DNA of 13,382 nt from F23-D06 sp045116675 (GCA_045116675.1 JBGUMF010000092.1:1-13382); one strand, 5' to 3'; shown: positions 1 to 8,848, counted from the stretch's first letter. Numbers and translations: made by a program. The notes: a model not told the origin generated them from the letters alone.

Positions 1-583
1 CCGTGATAATCTTGGTTTCCTCGTAATCCGGCACCAACAAATCGAAATTTATCGTATAGGTCAACGCAGAACGCAAAATCTCTTCCACCGCTTCCTTGCT
101 GATCTGATTCGTGCTGAAATTGTTCAGCACACGCGACAGTTCACGCTTGCCTTCAATATAATAATGCCCCTCCTTGTTAATCAGAATACGACCGATCATA
201 TATCCAAGGTCATTGACACGATTATACTTGAAAGAATCGCTCAAGAAGTTGAAAATCTGAATCATACCACAATAGGAACGGGTTTTGTCCTCCTTGATAT
301 AGGTGGAACGCATCACCTCGTGCTCGCGGGAAAACTCAAAGATATTGCTATGCATCAGGAAAACCAACACATCGCCGGCAAACTTCAGCTGGAACTGGTA
401 CTGGTTCTTATTCGTATATAAAACCGGCACATCTTCATGGTCATCCGCATAATTGTTGCGGTAAAAATCCTCGAATCCTTTGGCACAATCCTTAAACATC
501 TGCATGGCGTCAAGCGTGACAGCAAATACATCCTGCTTCAATTGTCCTTTGGAAATCAATAAGTTACATAAGGAATCATCCAT
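1..583 (-). CDS. Hypothetical protein, partial (C-terminus beyond window)
   Basis: An open frame reads from an ATG at 583 (protein begins MDDSLCNLLISKGQLKQDVF) to the window edge, giving 194 full codons with no stop. The C-terminus lies outside the window. I do not recognise the family and assign no function. The visible part has no signal peptide and no membrane segment. It is a mixed, fairly polar sequence rich in aromatic residues, for example the stretches FEDFYRNNY and KNQYQFQLKF, so it is probably a soluble cytoplasmic protein. A TAnnTTTG promoter box lies 26 bases upstream, which would allow transcription separate from the GH89 gene 55 bases before it. A second in-frame ATG two codons later (579) is a possible alternative start. 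Codon use and base composition resemble the neighbours, so there is no sign of transfer. I am confident that the gene is real, but not of what it does. Confidence 0.8.
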   Translation of the reverse strand, partial: MDDSLCNLLISKGQLKQDVFAVTLDAMQMFKDCAKGFEDFYRNNYADDHEDVPVLYTNKNQYQFQLKFAGDVLVFLMHSNIFEFSREHEVMRSTYIKEDKTRSYCGMIQIFNFLSDSFKYNRVNDLGYMIGRILINKEGHYYIEGKRELSRVLNNFSTNQISKEAVEEILRSALTYTINFDLLVPDYEETKIIT

Positions 584-609
584 ATTTTACATATATTGGT
601 TTAATGCGG

Positions 610-617
610 CAAAGATA
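610..617 (-). promoter_or_regulatory. Sigma-ABfr-type -7 box for the left-edge gene
   Basis: The minus strand reads TATCTTTG here, an exact match to the Bacteroides -7 consensus TAnnTTTG. The last base is 26 bases before the ATG at 583, which gives a predicted leader of about 20-25 bases. I see no good TTTG -33 box at the usual 19-21 base spacing. The box lies between the stop of the GH89 gene and the next start, a sensible place for a promoter. The other boxes in this window have equally weak -33 elements. Confidence 0.6.
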
Positions 618-638
618 CAAAATAATAGCATGTGCGTC

Positions 639-2801
639 TCACCTGCCCTCACCATAAAAATCACTCATATAACGGTCGTAGATTTTCTGAGCCTCATCCA
701 AGGTGTTTTTGCGTGGGGAAACGGCATAATGCGTATGGCGTCGGGTCCAATCCTGCTCAAAGACGGAAAGTTCCTCGTTAAAAGCTTTTTCATCAAAGGG
801 CTTTCCCTGACGTGCACATTGCAGGACCTTGCAGAAAAACATATCCCAACGCTTAGCGTAATAGTCTTTCACCAGCCCACCCCACATACGGTTTGCGTAA
901 TCGTTCAAGACAGGCCCGCCCCATATGGTGAGGATTGTACGGGCCTGCTGCTCGAAATAGTCCTTTTCCGCCGGCGTTGTGCCCCATGCGCGGGAATTCC
1001 CAATCCATGGCCCGAGCATGAACGAAGGATGCGAGGACAGCAATCCGTCAACATCCCGGAAAAGTCTGTCAGCCAGCTTCTTCTGTTGAACCATCCCCTT
1101 CAAATCACCGTTTTTATAGGCTGCCGTAAAACTGTCGCGCACCGTCATAAAATAGTTGCCCATCCATTGCGACATCAAATTCACAATATCATATTGAAGC
1201 GCATCTTTCATTCGCGCATCAGAAACCGGATTAAGCAGCTGACGACATATCCGGCCAAGCGTATCATTAGAATAGGAATATGCCGGCTTCGTGTAGTAGG
1301 TGCCATGTCCTTCCAGCGACGGCCGGGCCACCAACTGCGTGCCCAGCCCATAGAAGGAGTTATCCTTATACACGCTGTCATTCAACAACTTCCATTCCTT
1401 ATTGAAAAAGGTGTGTCCACAGCGGAGCTGCGCCCAATCGGCCATCCAGGCATCCACATCGGGATTGGATTCCCAGGCGCGGGAGAATAGATACTCATAG
1501 ATTTGCGGACTTACGTCAAAGGCCTCCAAAGTGGAACCTATACCCTGCATGTTAGGACCGGCCTCACGCAAAGCAGCCGCCAATCTTTCCTCCATATCAT
1601 GGATATTGCCCACCAGCATCGTATTACCACCGAAATTGCCCAAGTAACACCATATAAAAGGCTGTCCGAAAAAGGATTCTGTGGTGCGCCACACCTCCGT
1701 CTTCTCGCAGAAATAGTCGAGCAGAATGAGTCTCTTGCGGGGCACTGCCGACAGATAGGCCCGCAGGCGTTCCGTAGTCCAGGACTTGCGCTTGTAGTAG
1801 AACACCCACGTCATCTGCAGCCATCGGGCATCGGGGTCGGCTTTGCGCAGGGAGTAATAGATGTTTTCCGACACATCCGACAGATATTCCGGCTGCCATT
1901 TCGGCGGGTCCATCTCATTGAATGGGTCCACCCCATAGATATGGTCGGTGCCGAACATGGCTATCTCCTTCTCCATGAAACGTTTCTGTATCTCAGAGAA
2001 GAGTGGGTCGGAAGAATTTAGGAAATGGGTGGGGGCAAAGCCGCACCAGGCGCTCAGCGGTTTGATATCCGCCTCCGGGTGCATTTCGGCGAAACGGGCG
2101 GGCACATGTCCTGCGAAAGCGGGCAGTACAGGCGTCATGTTCAGCTCACGTTCCCTTTCCAGGATTCTCTTCTGCAACTCCTTCTGGCCCTCTATCCACG
2201 ACATAGGCAGCGGACCGCCGAAACCGTCAAGATTGGCCATGCGGTGCCACGGCAGATGCGCCGGACCGGAGAAGTAGCCACGAATCTCCTCATCGGTCAG
2301 GCCGTACTCCTTCCACACCTCGTACCAGACGGCCTCCTGCCCTGTTATCGCCAAAGGCATCGTGATGCCATGCAACGCCATCCAGTCGATGAAACGCTCC
2401 CACTGTTCCCATTTCCACCAGGGCATCGTATAGCCGAAGGTACAGTAGTTGAGGAAGAAACGTTCCCTCACAAGCGCTTCTCTGCGTACCGGCTCCGTAA
2501 CCAGCGGGTAACGGCTTGGGAGCTCCACCGGCTCGTGCGCGTGCCACGACACGTACACATGCGCATAATGCTGCAGGTAATAATTGAGCCCCATCGCCAG
2601 CGAGTTGTCATTGTTACCGACAATCCGGATCTTGCCGTCCACCGACTCCAACTGGAAATAATCTATAGTGTCGGGCTGGCATACAAACACAAAATTCGTG
2701 TCATCCGCACCCAAAATCCGATGGGCGAGACGGTCTATCGGGCGGGCGGAGGCAACCTCCAAACCGCACAGTATTGCAAAACAAATGAAAACATGTTTCA
2801 T
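639..2801 (-). CDS. Secreted alpha-N-acetylglucosaminidase, GH89 family
   Basis: This 720-residue protein matches the NAGLU/GH89 family, which removes terminal alpha-linked N-acetylglucosamine, for example from mucin O-glycan caps or heparan-type chains. Residues 1-19 form a signal peptide ending in ASA, which suggests export to the periplasm or outer surface. There is no lipobox. Three family domains follow: an N-terminal domain at about 20-100, a TIM-barrel catalytic domain at about 105-440 and an alpha-helical C-terminal domain at about 445-715. The barrel carries the motif DPFNEMDPP, with E296 as the likely acid/base. E426 in GIGSTLEAFD is the likely nucleophile. These correspond to human NAGLU E316 and E446. 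Motifs such as LNYCTFGYTMPWWKWEQWERF and ALHGITMPL are typical of the family. The gene is the last of the five-gene run, 34 bases after the beta-helix gene. No SusC/SusD pair or regulator is visible nearby, so this is not a classic polysaccharide utilisation locus within the window. Confidence 0.95.
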   Translation of the reverse strand: MKHVFICFAILCGLEVASARPIDRLAHRILGADDTNFVFVCQPDTIDYFQLESVDGKIRIVGNNDNSLAMGLNYYLQHYAHVYVSWHAHEPVELPSRYPLVTEPVRREALVRERFFLNYCTFGYTMPWWKWEQWERFIDWMALHGITMPLAITGQEAVWYEVWKEYGLTDEEIRGYFSGPAHLPWHRMANLDGFGGPLPMSWIEGQKELQKRILERERELNMTPVLPAFAGHVPARFAEMHPEADIKPLSAWCGFAPTHFLNSSDPLFSEIQKRFMEKEIAMFGTDHIYGVDPFNEMDPPKWQPEYLSDVSENIYYSLRKADPDARWLQMTWVFYYKRKSWTTERLRAYLSAVPRKRLILLDYFCEKTEVWRTTESFFGQPFIWCYLGNFGGNTMLVGNIHDMEERLAAALREAGPNMQGIGSTLEAFDVSPQIYEYLFSRAWESNPDVDAWMADWAQLRCGHTFFNKEWKLLNDSVYKDNSFYGLGTQLVARPSLEGHGTYYTKPAYSYSNDTLGRICRQLLNPVSDARMKDALQYDIVNLMSQWMGNYFMTVRDSFTAAYKNGDLKGMVQQKKLADRLFRDVDGLLSSHPSFMLGPWIGNSRAWGTTPAEKDYFEQQARTILTIWGGPVLNDYANRMWGGLVKDYYAKRWDMFFCKVLQCARQGKPFDEKAFNEELSVFEQDWTRRHTHYAVSPRKNTLDEAQKIYDRYMSDFYGEGR

Positions 2802-2835
2802 ACAATGGTATTTATTTCATCAAAACACCCCCACC

Positions 2836-4785
2836 CTACTTGCGGGCACCTTTCAAGACAAAGCCCTTCAACTCCTGGTTGTTGAGCTGTCCTTTGAAAA
2901 ACAGCGGACCGCTTTTGTCCGTCTTGCACTGGGAGATGACCACATCATTATTGGTACCGGTAAAATCAATCTGCCGATACGGGTCACATGGGATAAAACG
3001 GCAATTCGTATAGGTTGCGTGGTTGTCGATGTAATAGCGGCGATCATCGTTGCAGTTCAAATAAATCTTACAATTCTTATAATAACGCCTTGCCGATGAA
3101 GTTTTCGAGGTGTAACGGACAAAGCCCAAAGTGCATTCCGTATAATGAATAGTATAGGAGGCATTTATATTCACATTATAATTCAAACGGGAATTTGAAA
3201 CCGTATAGCTGTTCTGCGCCTTGTTAGAAAGAATATTGAAGCCCAGACTCGCCGGATACTGGTACTTTGTCGTGCTCTGCTCAATCTTCTGATCCTGAAC
3301 AGGAAGCAGATTCATCTTGTTGATGGAGCAGGTGAAGCCTTTCTCCGTCGTGACCTTCAAATTCGAAAGAATGAAATTCGCCGCATGGCCGGAACCGGAA
3401 TAATGGAAGTCCAGCCCATCGATTTTCACCTGTGTGATATGCCGGACAGCATATTTCGTGGAAACGGGGCTTTTGACATTAAACAGGTAAACTTTTTCAA
3501 CATTGTCGGGCACATTCACCGTCATATTCCGGATGATCACATTCGGCCAGCATTTCAAATTCAACTCCGGACGGCTGTTCATCTGGTCGTCCAAGTAGCC
3601 GGCACTGATCAGAAAGTTGTGCGAACGCGTCACATCGAACACACAATTCTGGAAAACAAGTTCAAAACCCGTATAGGCATTATACGAAGGTTCAAAGAGG
3701 ACCGGCACGAAATCCTTGAAGCGGCACCCATCGAATTTCACCGTCCCATAGATGGATGAAAACTGGTTGTACAGCTTACTGAACTTGCAGTTTGTCAGGG
3801 TTATATCTCTTCCATAACAATGCACATCGAAACGGTTGATGTCGCAATCTTTCAAGGAGACCTTGTTCAGATTGTTGGTTCCGAAAATACCCCAATTGGC
3901 CTGTGCGTTCAGGCGTATGAATTGCGAGTTCCACACATTATTCATTTCTATCCCATAGCCGTAATAATCCTTGCGCGAGTACGTGCCCTTGATGGTCACA
4001 TCCTTCATGGTGATGTTGGCGCAGTCGTAGATGGAGATGGCTGCATCCGCCGTCAGGGTGCTGGGCGGCGTGTGGATAGTGATATTCTCCAGCAACACAT
4101 TATTTTGATAACGGATTTTCAGCAATTTTGTCTTATAGGTGGAGCCCGTATCGCGCACAAAAGTCAGATTCCGGACAAATTGCACGGTGTCCGCCACGGC
4201 GCACACATAGCATTTGGGACTGGAGGAGGCCGTCAGGTAGGAGGCCACCGGAGAATTCTGCGCCTTTCCGTTCCGCAGGAAAAGCACATCCTTGCGGGTG
4301 GCGCCGTAATCGCGTCCGGCACGACGTTCCACCCAGAGGTTCTCGTCCTCAATGAGCAGGAGGTTGGTGCCTTCCGCCAGCGACTCCACCGAGGTGAAGT
4401 CATTACCTCCCAACAAATCCTTCTCCATATTGATGAGCGTTGCCTTTCCGACCAATTCAAAGAGATACAGCGTTTTATGCGTATTACGGACTGTCAGCAC
4501 AAGGCCGGAAAAGTCCGTGTAGGGGGTCAGCGGAATGGGACGTGCGTCCGTCGGGATCTCAATCGAAAGGCTGTCTATTCCAGTATAATCCACGCCAACA
4601 CCCGCCTCAACAGCCGCAAGATGGGTCTTGTACAAAACCTCATAACGTCCGATGCCGGAATCAGCCTCCGCCAAACCAAACGAATACGGGGAGTACAACG
4701 TGTCGGACGGCTCCTGTATAATATCTTGACCAATAACAACCTGCCCCATAATCACATATAATAACAACAAGCAAACTTTCTTCAT
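2836..4785 (-). CDS. Secreted right-handed parallel beta-helix protein, function unknown
   Basis: This 649-residue protein begins with a signal peptide (MKKVCLLLLYVIMGQVVIG, probable cleavage before Q20). C5 lies inside the hydrophobic core and is not a lipobox. From about residue 200 to 630 it shows short repeating strands of the type found in right-handed parallel beta-helices. Many end in a cysteine followed by a charged or small residue and a hydrophobic one: LKDCDI (C314), LTNCKF (C333), FDGCRF (C354), FQNCVF (C381), then YTECTL (C551), YKNCKI (C572), YTNCRF (C595) and ISQCKT (C620). The spacing of about 19-27 residues fits one helix turn per repeat. This fold occurs in polysaccharide lyases, GH28-type hydrolases, epimerases and adhesins. 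I cannot place this protein in any one of these or point to catalytic residues. Residues 20-190 look like a separate N-terminal region. Its position 9 bases after the M16 gene and 34 before the GH89 gene suggests a role in glycan processing or binding, but that is inference from context. Confidence 0.85.
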   Translation of the reverse strand: MKKVCLLLLYVIMGQVVIGQDIIQEPSDTLYSPYSFGLAEADSGIGRYEVLYKTHLAAVEAGVGVDYTGIDSLSIEIPTDARPIPLTPYTDFSGLVLTVRNTHKTLYLFELVGKATLINMEKDLLGGNDFTSVESLAEGTNLLLIEDENLWVERRAGRDYGATRKDVLFLRNGKAQNSPVASYLTASSSPKCYVCAVADTVQFVRNLTFVRDTGSTYKTKLLKIRYQNNVLLENITIHTPPSTLTADAAISIYDCANITMKDVTIKGTYSRKDYYGYGIEMNNVWNSQFIRLNAQANWGIFGTNNLNKVSLKDCDINRFDVHCYGRDITLTNCKFSKLYNQFSSIYGTVKFDGCRFKDFVPVLFEPSYNAYTGFELVFQNCVFDVTRSHNFLISAGYLDDQMNSRPELNLKCWPNVIIRNMTVNVPDNVEKVYLFNVKSPVSTKYAVRHITQVKIDGLDFHYSGSGHAANFILSNLKVTTEKGFTCSINKMNLLPVQDQKIEQSTTKYQYPASLGFNILSNKAQNSYTVSNSRLNYNVNINASYTIHYTECTLGFVRYTSKTSSARRYYKNCKIYLNCNDDRRYYIDNHATYTNCRFIPCDPYRQIDFTGTNNDVVISQCKTDKSGPLFFKGQLNNQELKGFVLKGARK

Positions 4786-4794
4786 AACAAAAAA

Positions 4795-6030
4795 TTACGC
4801 ACCGCGTGCGGGATCAAAAACTAAAACGGAAAAATCATCCCGTTGGAACACTTCATTAGCCACCTGGCATATCTCATCCGAGGTGATTTCCCGGATTTCC
4901 GCGATACTCTCCTCCAGCGTGTCCACCTCGTCGAAAAAGAGGGCGGTATGGCCGAGGGCGAGCATTTCGTTCAGTTTGGTTTCATTGGAGAGGGCCATCT
5001 GTCCGATAAGCTGTTTCTGGGCATAATAGAGCTGCATGGTGCCCAACTTCTGCTGCCGCACCTTGCGCAACTCACGGTCCACCAGTTCCATGCAGTGGTC
5101 GCGGTTATGCGGGTCGCAACCGAAGAAGATGGAGAACAGGCCCGTGTCGGAAAAGGGCGTGTAGTTGGCCTCCACGGTATAGGCGAGTCCCTGTTTTTCA
5201 CGCAGGCTCATATTGAGACGCGTGTTCATGCCCTGCCCGCCTAACAGGTTGGTCAGCAGGAGGAAGGGCACACGCCGGTCATCGCGGATGGAATAGGCCA
5301 CATTGCCCATCATAACATGCGTCTGCGCCGTATTCTTGCGCACCGTGCGCGTCTGTGGGCGGTACTGCCCGAACGGTGTGCGCACACGCGTGCTCTCCAC
5401 CATCGGACGGGAGCCGAAGTATCGCTCGCAGAGGTTCACAAGACGCTTGGTCGGAATCCGTCCCACAGACGACAACACCACATTGTCCAAAGTGTAGTTC
5501 TGGGCTATAAATGACAAAAGGCTCTCCCGTTTCATTCGCTTCACACTCTGCCGGGTACCTAAAATATTCTTCCCCAACGGATGTCCGGAGAACACAAGGT
5601 CTTCAAAATCATCAAAAATCAGTTCCGAAGGAGAATCCTTATAATAGTTGATTTCCTCCAAGATGACGGTTTTCTCCTTCTCCAACTCCTTTTCCGGGAA
5701 GGTGGCGTTAAAGAATATGTCGGAAAGCAGCTCCACCGCACGGGGATAGTCCTGCGACTGGAACGAAGTGTGGAAATAGGTCTCTTCCTTGGAGGTGCTG
5801 GCATTCATATCGCCGCCTACTGCCTCCATACGGCTGATGACACGGAACGCGTTCCGCTTGATGGTGCCCTTGAAAATCGTATGCTCCACGAAATGCGCCA
5901 TACCCATCTGGGCGTCCGACTCATCACGAGTGCCCGCATTCACCAGCACCCCGAAATGCGAAATCGGGGCATCCAACTCCTTATGGACCAGCCGCAAACC
6001 GTTTTGCAGCCTTATAATATCGTGCGGCAT
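4795..6030 (-). CDS. M16 family zinc metallopeptidase (insulinase/pitrilysin-like)
   Basis: This 411-residue protein carries the inverted zinc motif HFVEH at residues 46-50: H46 and H50 as ligands, E49 as catalytic base. A third ligand, E126, lies in VILEEINYY, 76 residues after H50, which is the normal M16 spacing. The surrounding GMAHFVEHTIFKGT and ISRMEAVGGDMNASTSKE are typical of short M16B peptidases related to mitochondrial processing peptidase beta. Length matches the single-unit, probably dimeric forms. A second, non-catalytic M16 half occupies about residues 200-405. No signal peptide is visible, so it probably acts in the cytoplasm, and its substrate is unknown. The ATG at 6030 lies inside the last codons of mtaB, a 19-base overlap that points to coupled translation. 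Nine bases separate its stop from the beta-helix gene. It is not obviously linked to the secreted genes beyond sharing the transcript. Confidence 0.95.
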   Translation of the reverse strand: MPHDIIRLQNGLRLVHKELDAPISHFGVLVNAGTRDESDAQMGMAHFVEHTIFKGTIKRNAFRVISRMEAVGGDMNASTSKEETYFHTSFQSQDYPRAVELLSDIFFNATFPEKELEKEKTVILEEINYYKDSPSELIFDDFEDLVFSGHPLGKNILGTRQSVKRMKRESLLSFIAQNYTLDNVVLSSVGRIPTKRLVNLCERYFGSRPMVESTRVRTPFGQYRPQTRTVRKNTAQTHVMMGNVAYSIRDDRRVPFLLLTNLLGGQGMNTRLNMSLREKQGLAYTVEANYTPFSDTGLFSIFFGCDPHNRDHCMELVDRELRKVRQQKLGTMQLYYAQKQLIGQMALSNETKLNEMLALGHTALFFDEVDTLEESIAEIREITSDEICQVANEVFQRDDFSVLVFDPARGA

Positions 6031-7238
6031 TGCTCTATGGTTACCTTTTGGATGGTATTCACCATGCTCTCATCATTCGGCAGGGTGACGCGGATGTAGT
6101 TGTCGGTGAAACCCGTCAGCTGGTCATCCACCACCTCCGACTCCACAAGGACCGGCCGCGTCTGACCCTCACATTGCGCATAAAAGGCCATTTTCTTGGC
6201 GTGCGAGAGCTCCAGCAGACGTTCCGTACGCTCATGCTTGACATCCTCCGGCACCTGATTCTCCATCATGTTGGCATGGGTGCGCGGACGACGCGAGTAG
6301 GTAAACACATGCATGTAGCTGACCGGCAGTTCCTCCAGGAAATGATAGGTCTCCTCAAACTCCTCATCCGTCTCCCCGGGGAAACCGGTAATCACATCGC
6401 AGGCCACACAGGCATCCGGCATCAATTTCTTGATGAAATGGACCTTATCGGCATACTCCTGCGCCGTGTAACGCCGGCGCATGTCGGAAAGGATGCGGTC
6501 GCAGCCCGACTGCAAGGGGATATGGAAATGCGGCATCAGAATCGGCGATTTCGCCACCAATTTGATGATGTCTTCCGACAAGGCCTCCGGCTCTATAGAG
6601 GAAATGCGCACACGCTCCAGGGCATTCTGCTTGACAATAGCCTTGAGCAGTTTCAGCAGATTGTCGTTCGTGCCACGTCCGAAATCACCTACGTTCACAC
6701 CGGTCAGGTTCACCTCATGAACGCCCGCATCGGCAATATTCCGGATGTTCTTCAACACATTCTCAATGCTGTCGCTGCGGCTCTTGCCACGTGCAATCCA
6801 GACCGTACAGAAGGTGCAATGGTTGTTGCATCCGTCTTGGATCTTCAGGAACGAGCGTGTCCTGTCGTGCACGGAGTATGCATCGAAGAATGTCGGGGTA
6901 GGCTTGATATCCTGCTGGAGGATGAAGTCCACCGCGCTCATCTTGTTGGAGCTGCCGAACACCTTAATCACGCCGGACCATCTTTCCAGAAGGTCGGGTT
7001 TCAGGGCACTATAGCAACCCACCACCACCAGTGAGGCCAGCGGATTGTCTCGATGGAGCTTCGAAGCGAGGTTGCGGGTCTTCTTCTCCGCCGCCGACGT
7101 GACGGCACAAGTGTTGACAATGATAATCTCAGGGATTCCGCCCTGATGCCATCCGTTCGCCTCCAACCGGGCGGCGATGGCCGCCGACTCGCTGAAGTTC
7201 AATTTACAGCCTAACGTGTGAATTTCAAAATTCTTCAT
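6012..7238 (-). CDS. mtaB: tRNA (t6A37) methylthiotransferase MtaB
   Basis: This is a 408-residue radical-SAM methylthiotransferase. MtaB adds a 2-methylthio group to t6A at position 37 of tRNAs reading ANN codons, in the cytoplasm. The N-terminal domain starts with HTLGCKLNFSES and holds three conserved cysteines, C11, C44 and C75, which bind one 4Fe-4S cluster. The radical-SAM motif CNNHCTFC supplies C137, C141 and C144 for the second cluster and SAM. A TRAM RNA-binding domain fills about residues 355-408. The HTLGCKLN start and the DGCNNHCTFCTVWIARGKSR motif favour MtaB over MiaB or RimO, which have different N-terminal and cluster-flanking signatures. The gene begins 8 bases after the nadB stop and overlaps the M16 start by 19 bases, so it lies within a continuous transcript. 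Length is slightly under the family's usual 410-450. Identification at family level is secure. Confidence 0.93.
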   Translation of the reverse strand: MKNFEIHTLGCKLNFSESAAIAARLEANGWHQGGIPEIIIVNTCAVTSAAEKKTRNLASKLHRDNPLASLVVVGCYSALKPDLLERWSGVIKVFGSSNKMSAVDFILQQDIKPTPTFFDAYSVHDRTRSFLKIQDGCNNHCTFCTVWIARGKSRSDSIENVLKNIRNIADAGVHEVNLTGVNVGDFGRGTNDNLLKLLKAIVKQNALERVRISSIEPEALSEDIIKLVAKSPILMPHFHIPLQSGCDRILSDMRRRYTAQEYADKVHFIKKLMPDACVACDVITGFPGETDEEFEETYHFLEELPVSYMHVFTYSRRPRTHANMMENQVPEDVKHERTERLLELSHAKKMAFYAQCEGQTRPVLVESEVVDDQLTGFTDNYIRVTLPNDESMVNTIQKVTIEQCRTIL

Positions 7239-7246
7239 AAAGCGAA

Positions 7247-8815
7247 TTATTTATGATGCGGTGGATAATCTAACGAATAATGCAGTCCCCGGCTCTCCTT
7301 GCGGTCCATGGCATGTTTGATGATGAGGTACCCCACATTGATCATGTTGCGCAACTCGCAAATCTCCGGAATGAGAACGGATTTCTTATACAGATCCTCC
7401 GTTTCACGATAGAGGATGTCGAGACGGTCGAAGGCCCGCTGCAGACGCAGGTTGGAGCGCACAATGCCCACATAACTGCTCATAATGGTCTGCAACTCCT
7501 TCCGCGACTGCGTGATGAGCACCATCTCCTCATTCAGGACAGTGCCGTCACTGTTCCAGTCAGGCACATCGTGGCAGAAGGAAATGCCGGGAAGAGTCTG
7601 CATGGCCTTTATGCAGGCGCGGTGCGAGAAGACCAATGCTTCCAGCAAAGAGTTGGATGCCAAACGGTTGGCGCCATGCAAACCTGTGGAGGCGCACTCT
7701 CCCGAGGCGTACAGATTGCGAATGGAGGTAGCCCCCCACTCGTCCGTCTGAATGCCGCCGCAGGAATAATGGGCCACCGGCACCACCGGAATCATCTCCT
7801 TGGTGATATCAATGCCGATACTTAGGCACTTGGCGTAAATATTCGGGAAATGTTCGAAAATCTCCTTCTTGGGGATCAGCGTAGTGTCCAGGAAAACATG
7901 GTCCACGCCCTGACGTTTCATCTCCGTGTCGATGGCGCGTGCCACAATGTCACGGGGTGCCAACGAGCCTCGTTCGTCGTATTTGTCCACGAAGGTAGCA
8001 CCGTTCGCATCCTTCAGGATAGCACCGGCGCCACGCATGGCCTCCGTAATCAGGAACGAGGGAGACTCTTTGGGATTGTAGAGAGACGTGGGATGGAACT
8101 GCACGAACTCCATGCCGCGCACGGCACCCTTGGCCCGATAGACCATCGCCACACCGTCGCCCGTGGCGACAAGCGGGTTGGTGGTATGCTCGTAAACCAT
8201 ACCCAGACCACCCGTAGCCATCATCGTGATCTTCGCTAATACCGTGTCCACACAATTGGTCTCCGGATTGAAGATGTAGGCCCCGTAACAGGTGATGTCG
8301 GATGAACGGCGAGTAACTTCCACACCGAGATGGTGTTGGGTAATGATTTCAAGGGCGATTCTGTTTTCGATGATTTCAATGTTCTTATGGCGTTTGGCCG
8401 CCTGGATGAGCTTCTCCTCAATCTCATAGCCGGTCATGTCCTTATGGTGCAGCACCCGGAACTCGGAATGCCCGCCCTCTTTGGCCAAGGCGAAACTGCC
8501 ATCCTTGTTCTTGTCGAAGTCCACACCCCACTCCACCAGTTCCATCACCCGTTCGGTGGATTCGCGGATGGTGAGTTCCACAATGTGACGGTCGGAGAGC
8601 TCGTCGCCGGCCACCATCGTGTCCTCAATATGTTTTTCGTACGTGTCGGGCTGGTAGATCACCGACGCGATGCCACCTTGGGCATAGCGGGTGGATCCGT
8701 CGTCCATCTTGGCCTTGGTAACCATGAGGACTTTTCCGTAGTTTGCCGCCTTCAGCGCGAAACACAAGCCGGCAACGCCCGAACCAATCACCAGAAAATC
8801 AACTTCTTTGCGCAT
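7247..8815 (-). CDS. nadB: L-aspartate oxidase NadB
   Basis: NadB oxidises L-aspartate to iminoaspartate, the first step of de novo NAD synthesis. It is a cytoplasmic flavoprotein. The 522-residue protein shows the FAD-binding GSGVAG motif at residues 11-16, STRYAQGGIAS near 41-51, and ATGGLGMVYEHTTNP near 200-214. Catalytic-site residues corresponding to the E. coli enzyme are visible: H241 in QFHPTSL, R288 in LAPRDIVARAID and H349 in VAHYSCGG. The Rossmann-type ending GANRLASNSLLEALVFSHR is also present. I chose the ATG at 8815, not an in-frame start at 8908, because the extra 31 residues precede the normal N-terminus MRKEVDFLVIGSG and would extend over the promoter box at 8841-8848. NadA and NadC partners are not in the window. 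The gene is the first of the five-gene run and probably depends on that promoter. Confidence 0.95.
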   Translation of the reverse strand: MRKEVDFLVIGSGVAGLCFALKAANYGKVLMVTKAKMDDGSTRYAQGGIASVIYQPDTYEKHIEDTMVAGDELSDRHIVELTIRESTERVMELVEWGVDFDKNKDGSFALAKEGGHSEFRVLHHKDMTGYEIEEKLIQAAKRHKNIEIIENRIALEIITQHHLGVEVTRRSSDITCYGAYIFNPETNCVDTVLAKITMMATGGLGMVYEHTTNPLVATGDGVAMVYRAKGAVRGMEFVQFHPTSLYNPKESPSFLITEAMRGAGAILKDANGATFVDKYDERGSLAPRDIVARAIDTEMKRQGVDHVFLDTTLIPKKEIFEHFPNIYAKCLSIGIDITKEMIPVVPVAHYSCGGIQTDEWGATSIRNLYASGECASTGLHGANRLASNSLLEALVFSHRACIKAMQTLPGISFCHDVPDWNSDGTVLNEEMVLITQSRKELQTIMSSYVGIVRSNLRLQRAFDRLDILYRETEDLYKKSVLIPEICELRNMINVGYLIIKHAMDRKESRGLHYSLDYPPHHK

Positions 8816-8840
8816 TTTATAGTATATATTTAGAGCGTTG

Positions 8841-8848
8841 CAAAGATA
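8841..8848 (-). promoter_or_regulatory. Sigma-ABfr-type -7 box for the nadB operon
   Basis: The minus strand reads TATCTTTG, an exact TAnnTTTG match, ending 25 bases before the nadB ATG at 8815. The sequence upstream (8849-8880) is very rich in A and T, but no clear TTTG -33 box stands at the expected distance. The box lies downstream of the tsf terminator in the direction of transcription, so it should start the nadB-mtaB-M16-beta-helix-GH89 transcript afresh. Confidence 0.65.

Noticed and set aside
480..1490. Long plus-strand open frame of 336 codons
   Set aside because: It lies opposite the GH89 gene and the start of the left-edge gene. The translation has no recognisable motif, while the minus strand has clear catalytic motifs across the same bases.
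639..4785. A full polysaccharide utilisation locus around GH89
   Set aside because: No SusC/SusD pair, hybrid two-component regulator or ECF sigma gene is present in the window. Only one recognised glycosidase and one unassigned beta-helix protein are seen.
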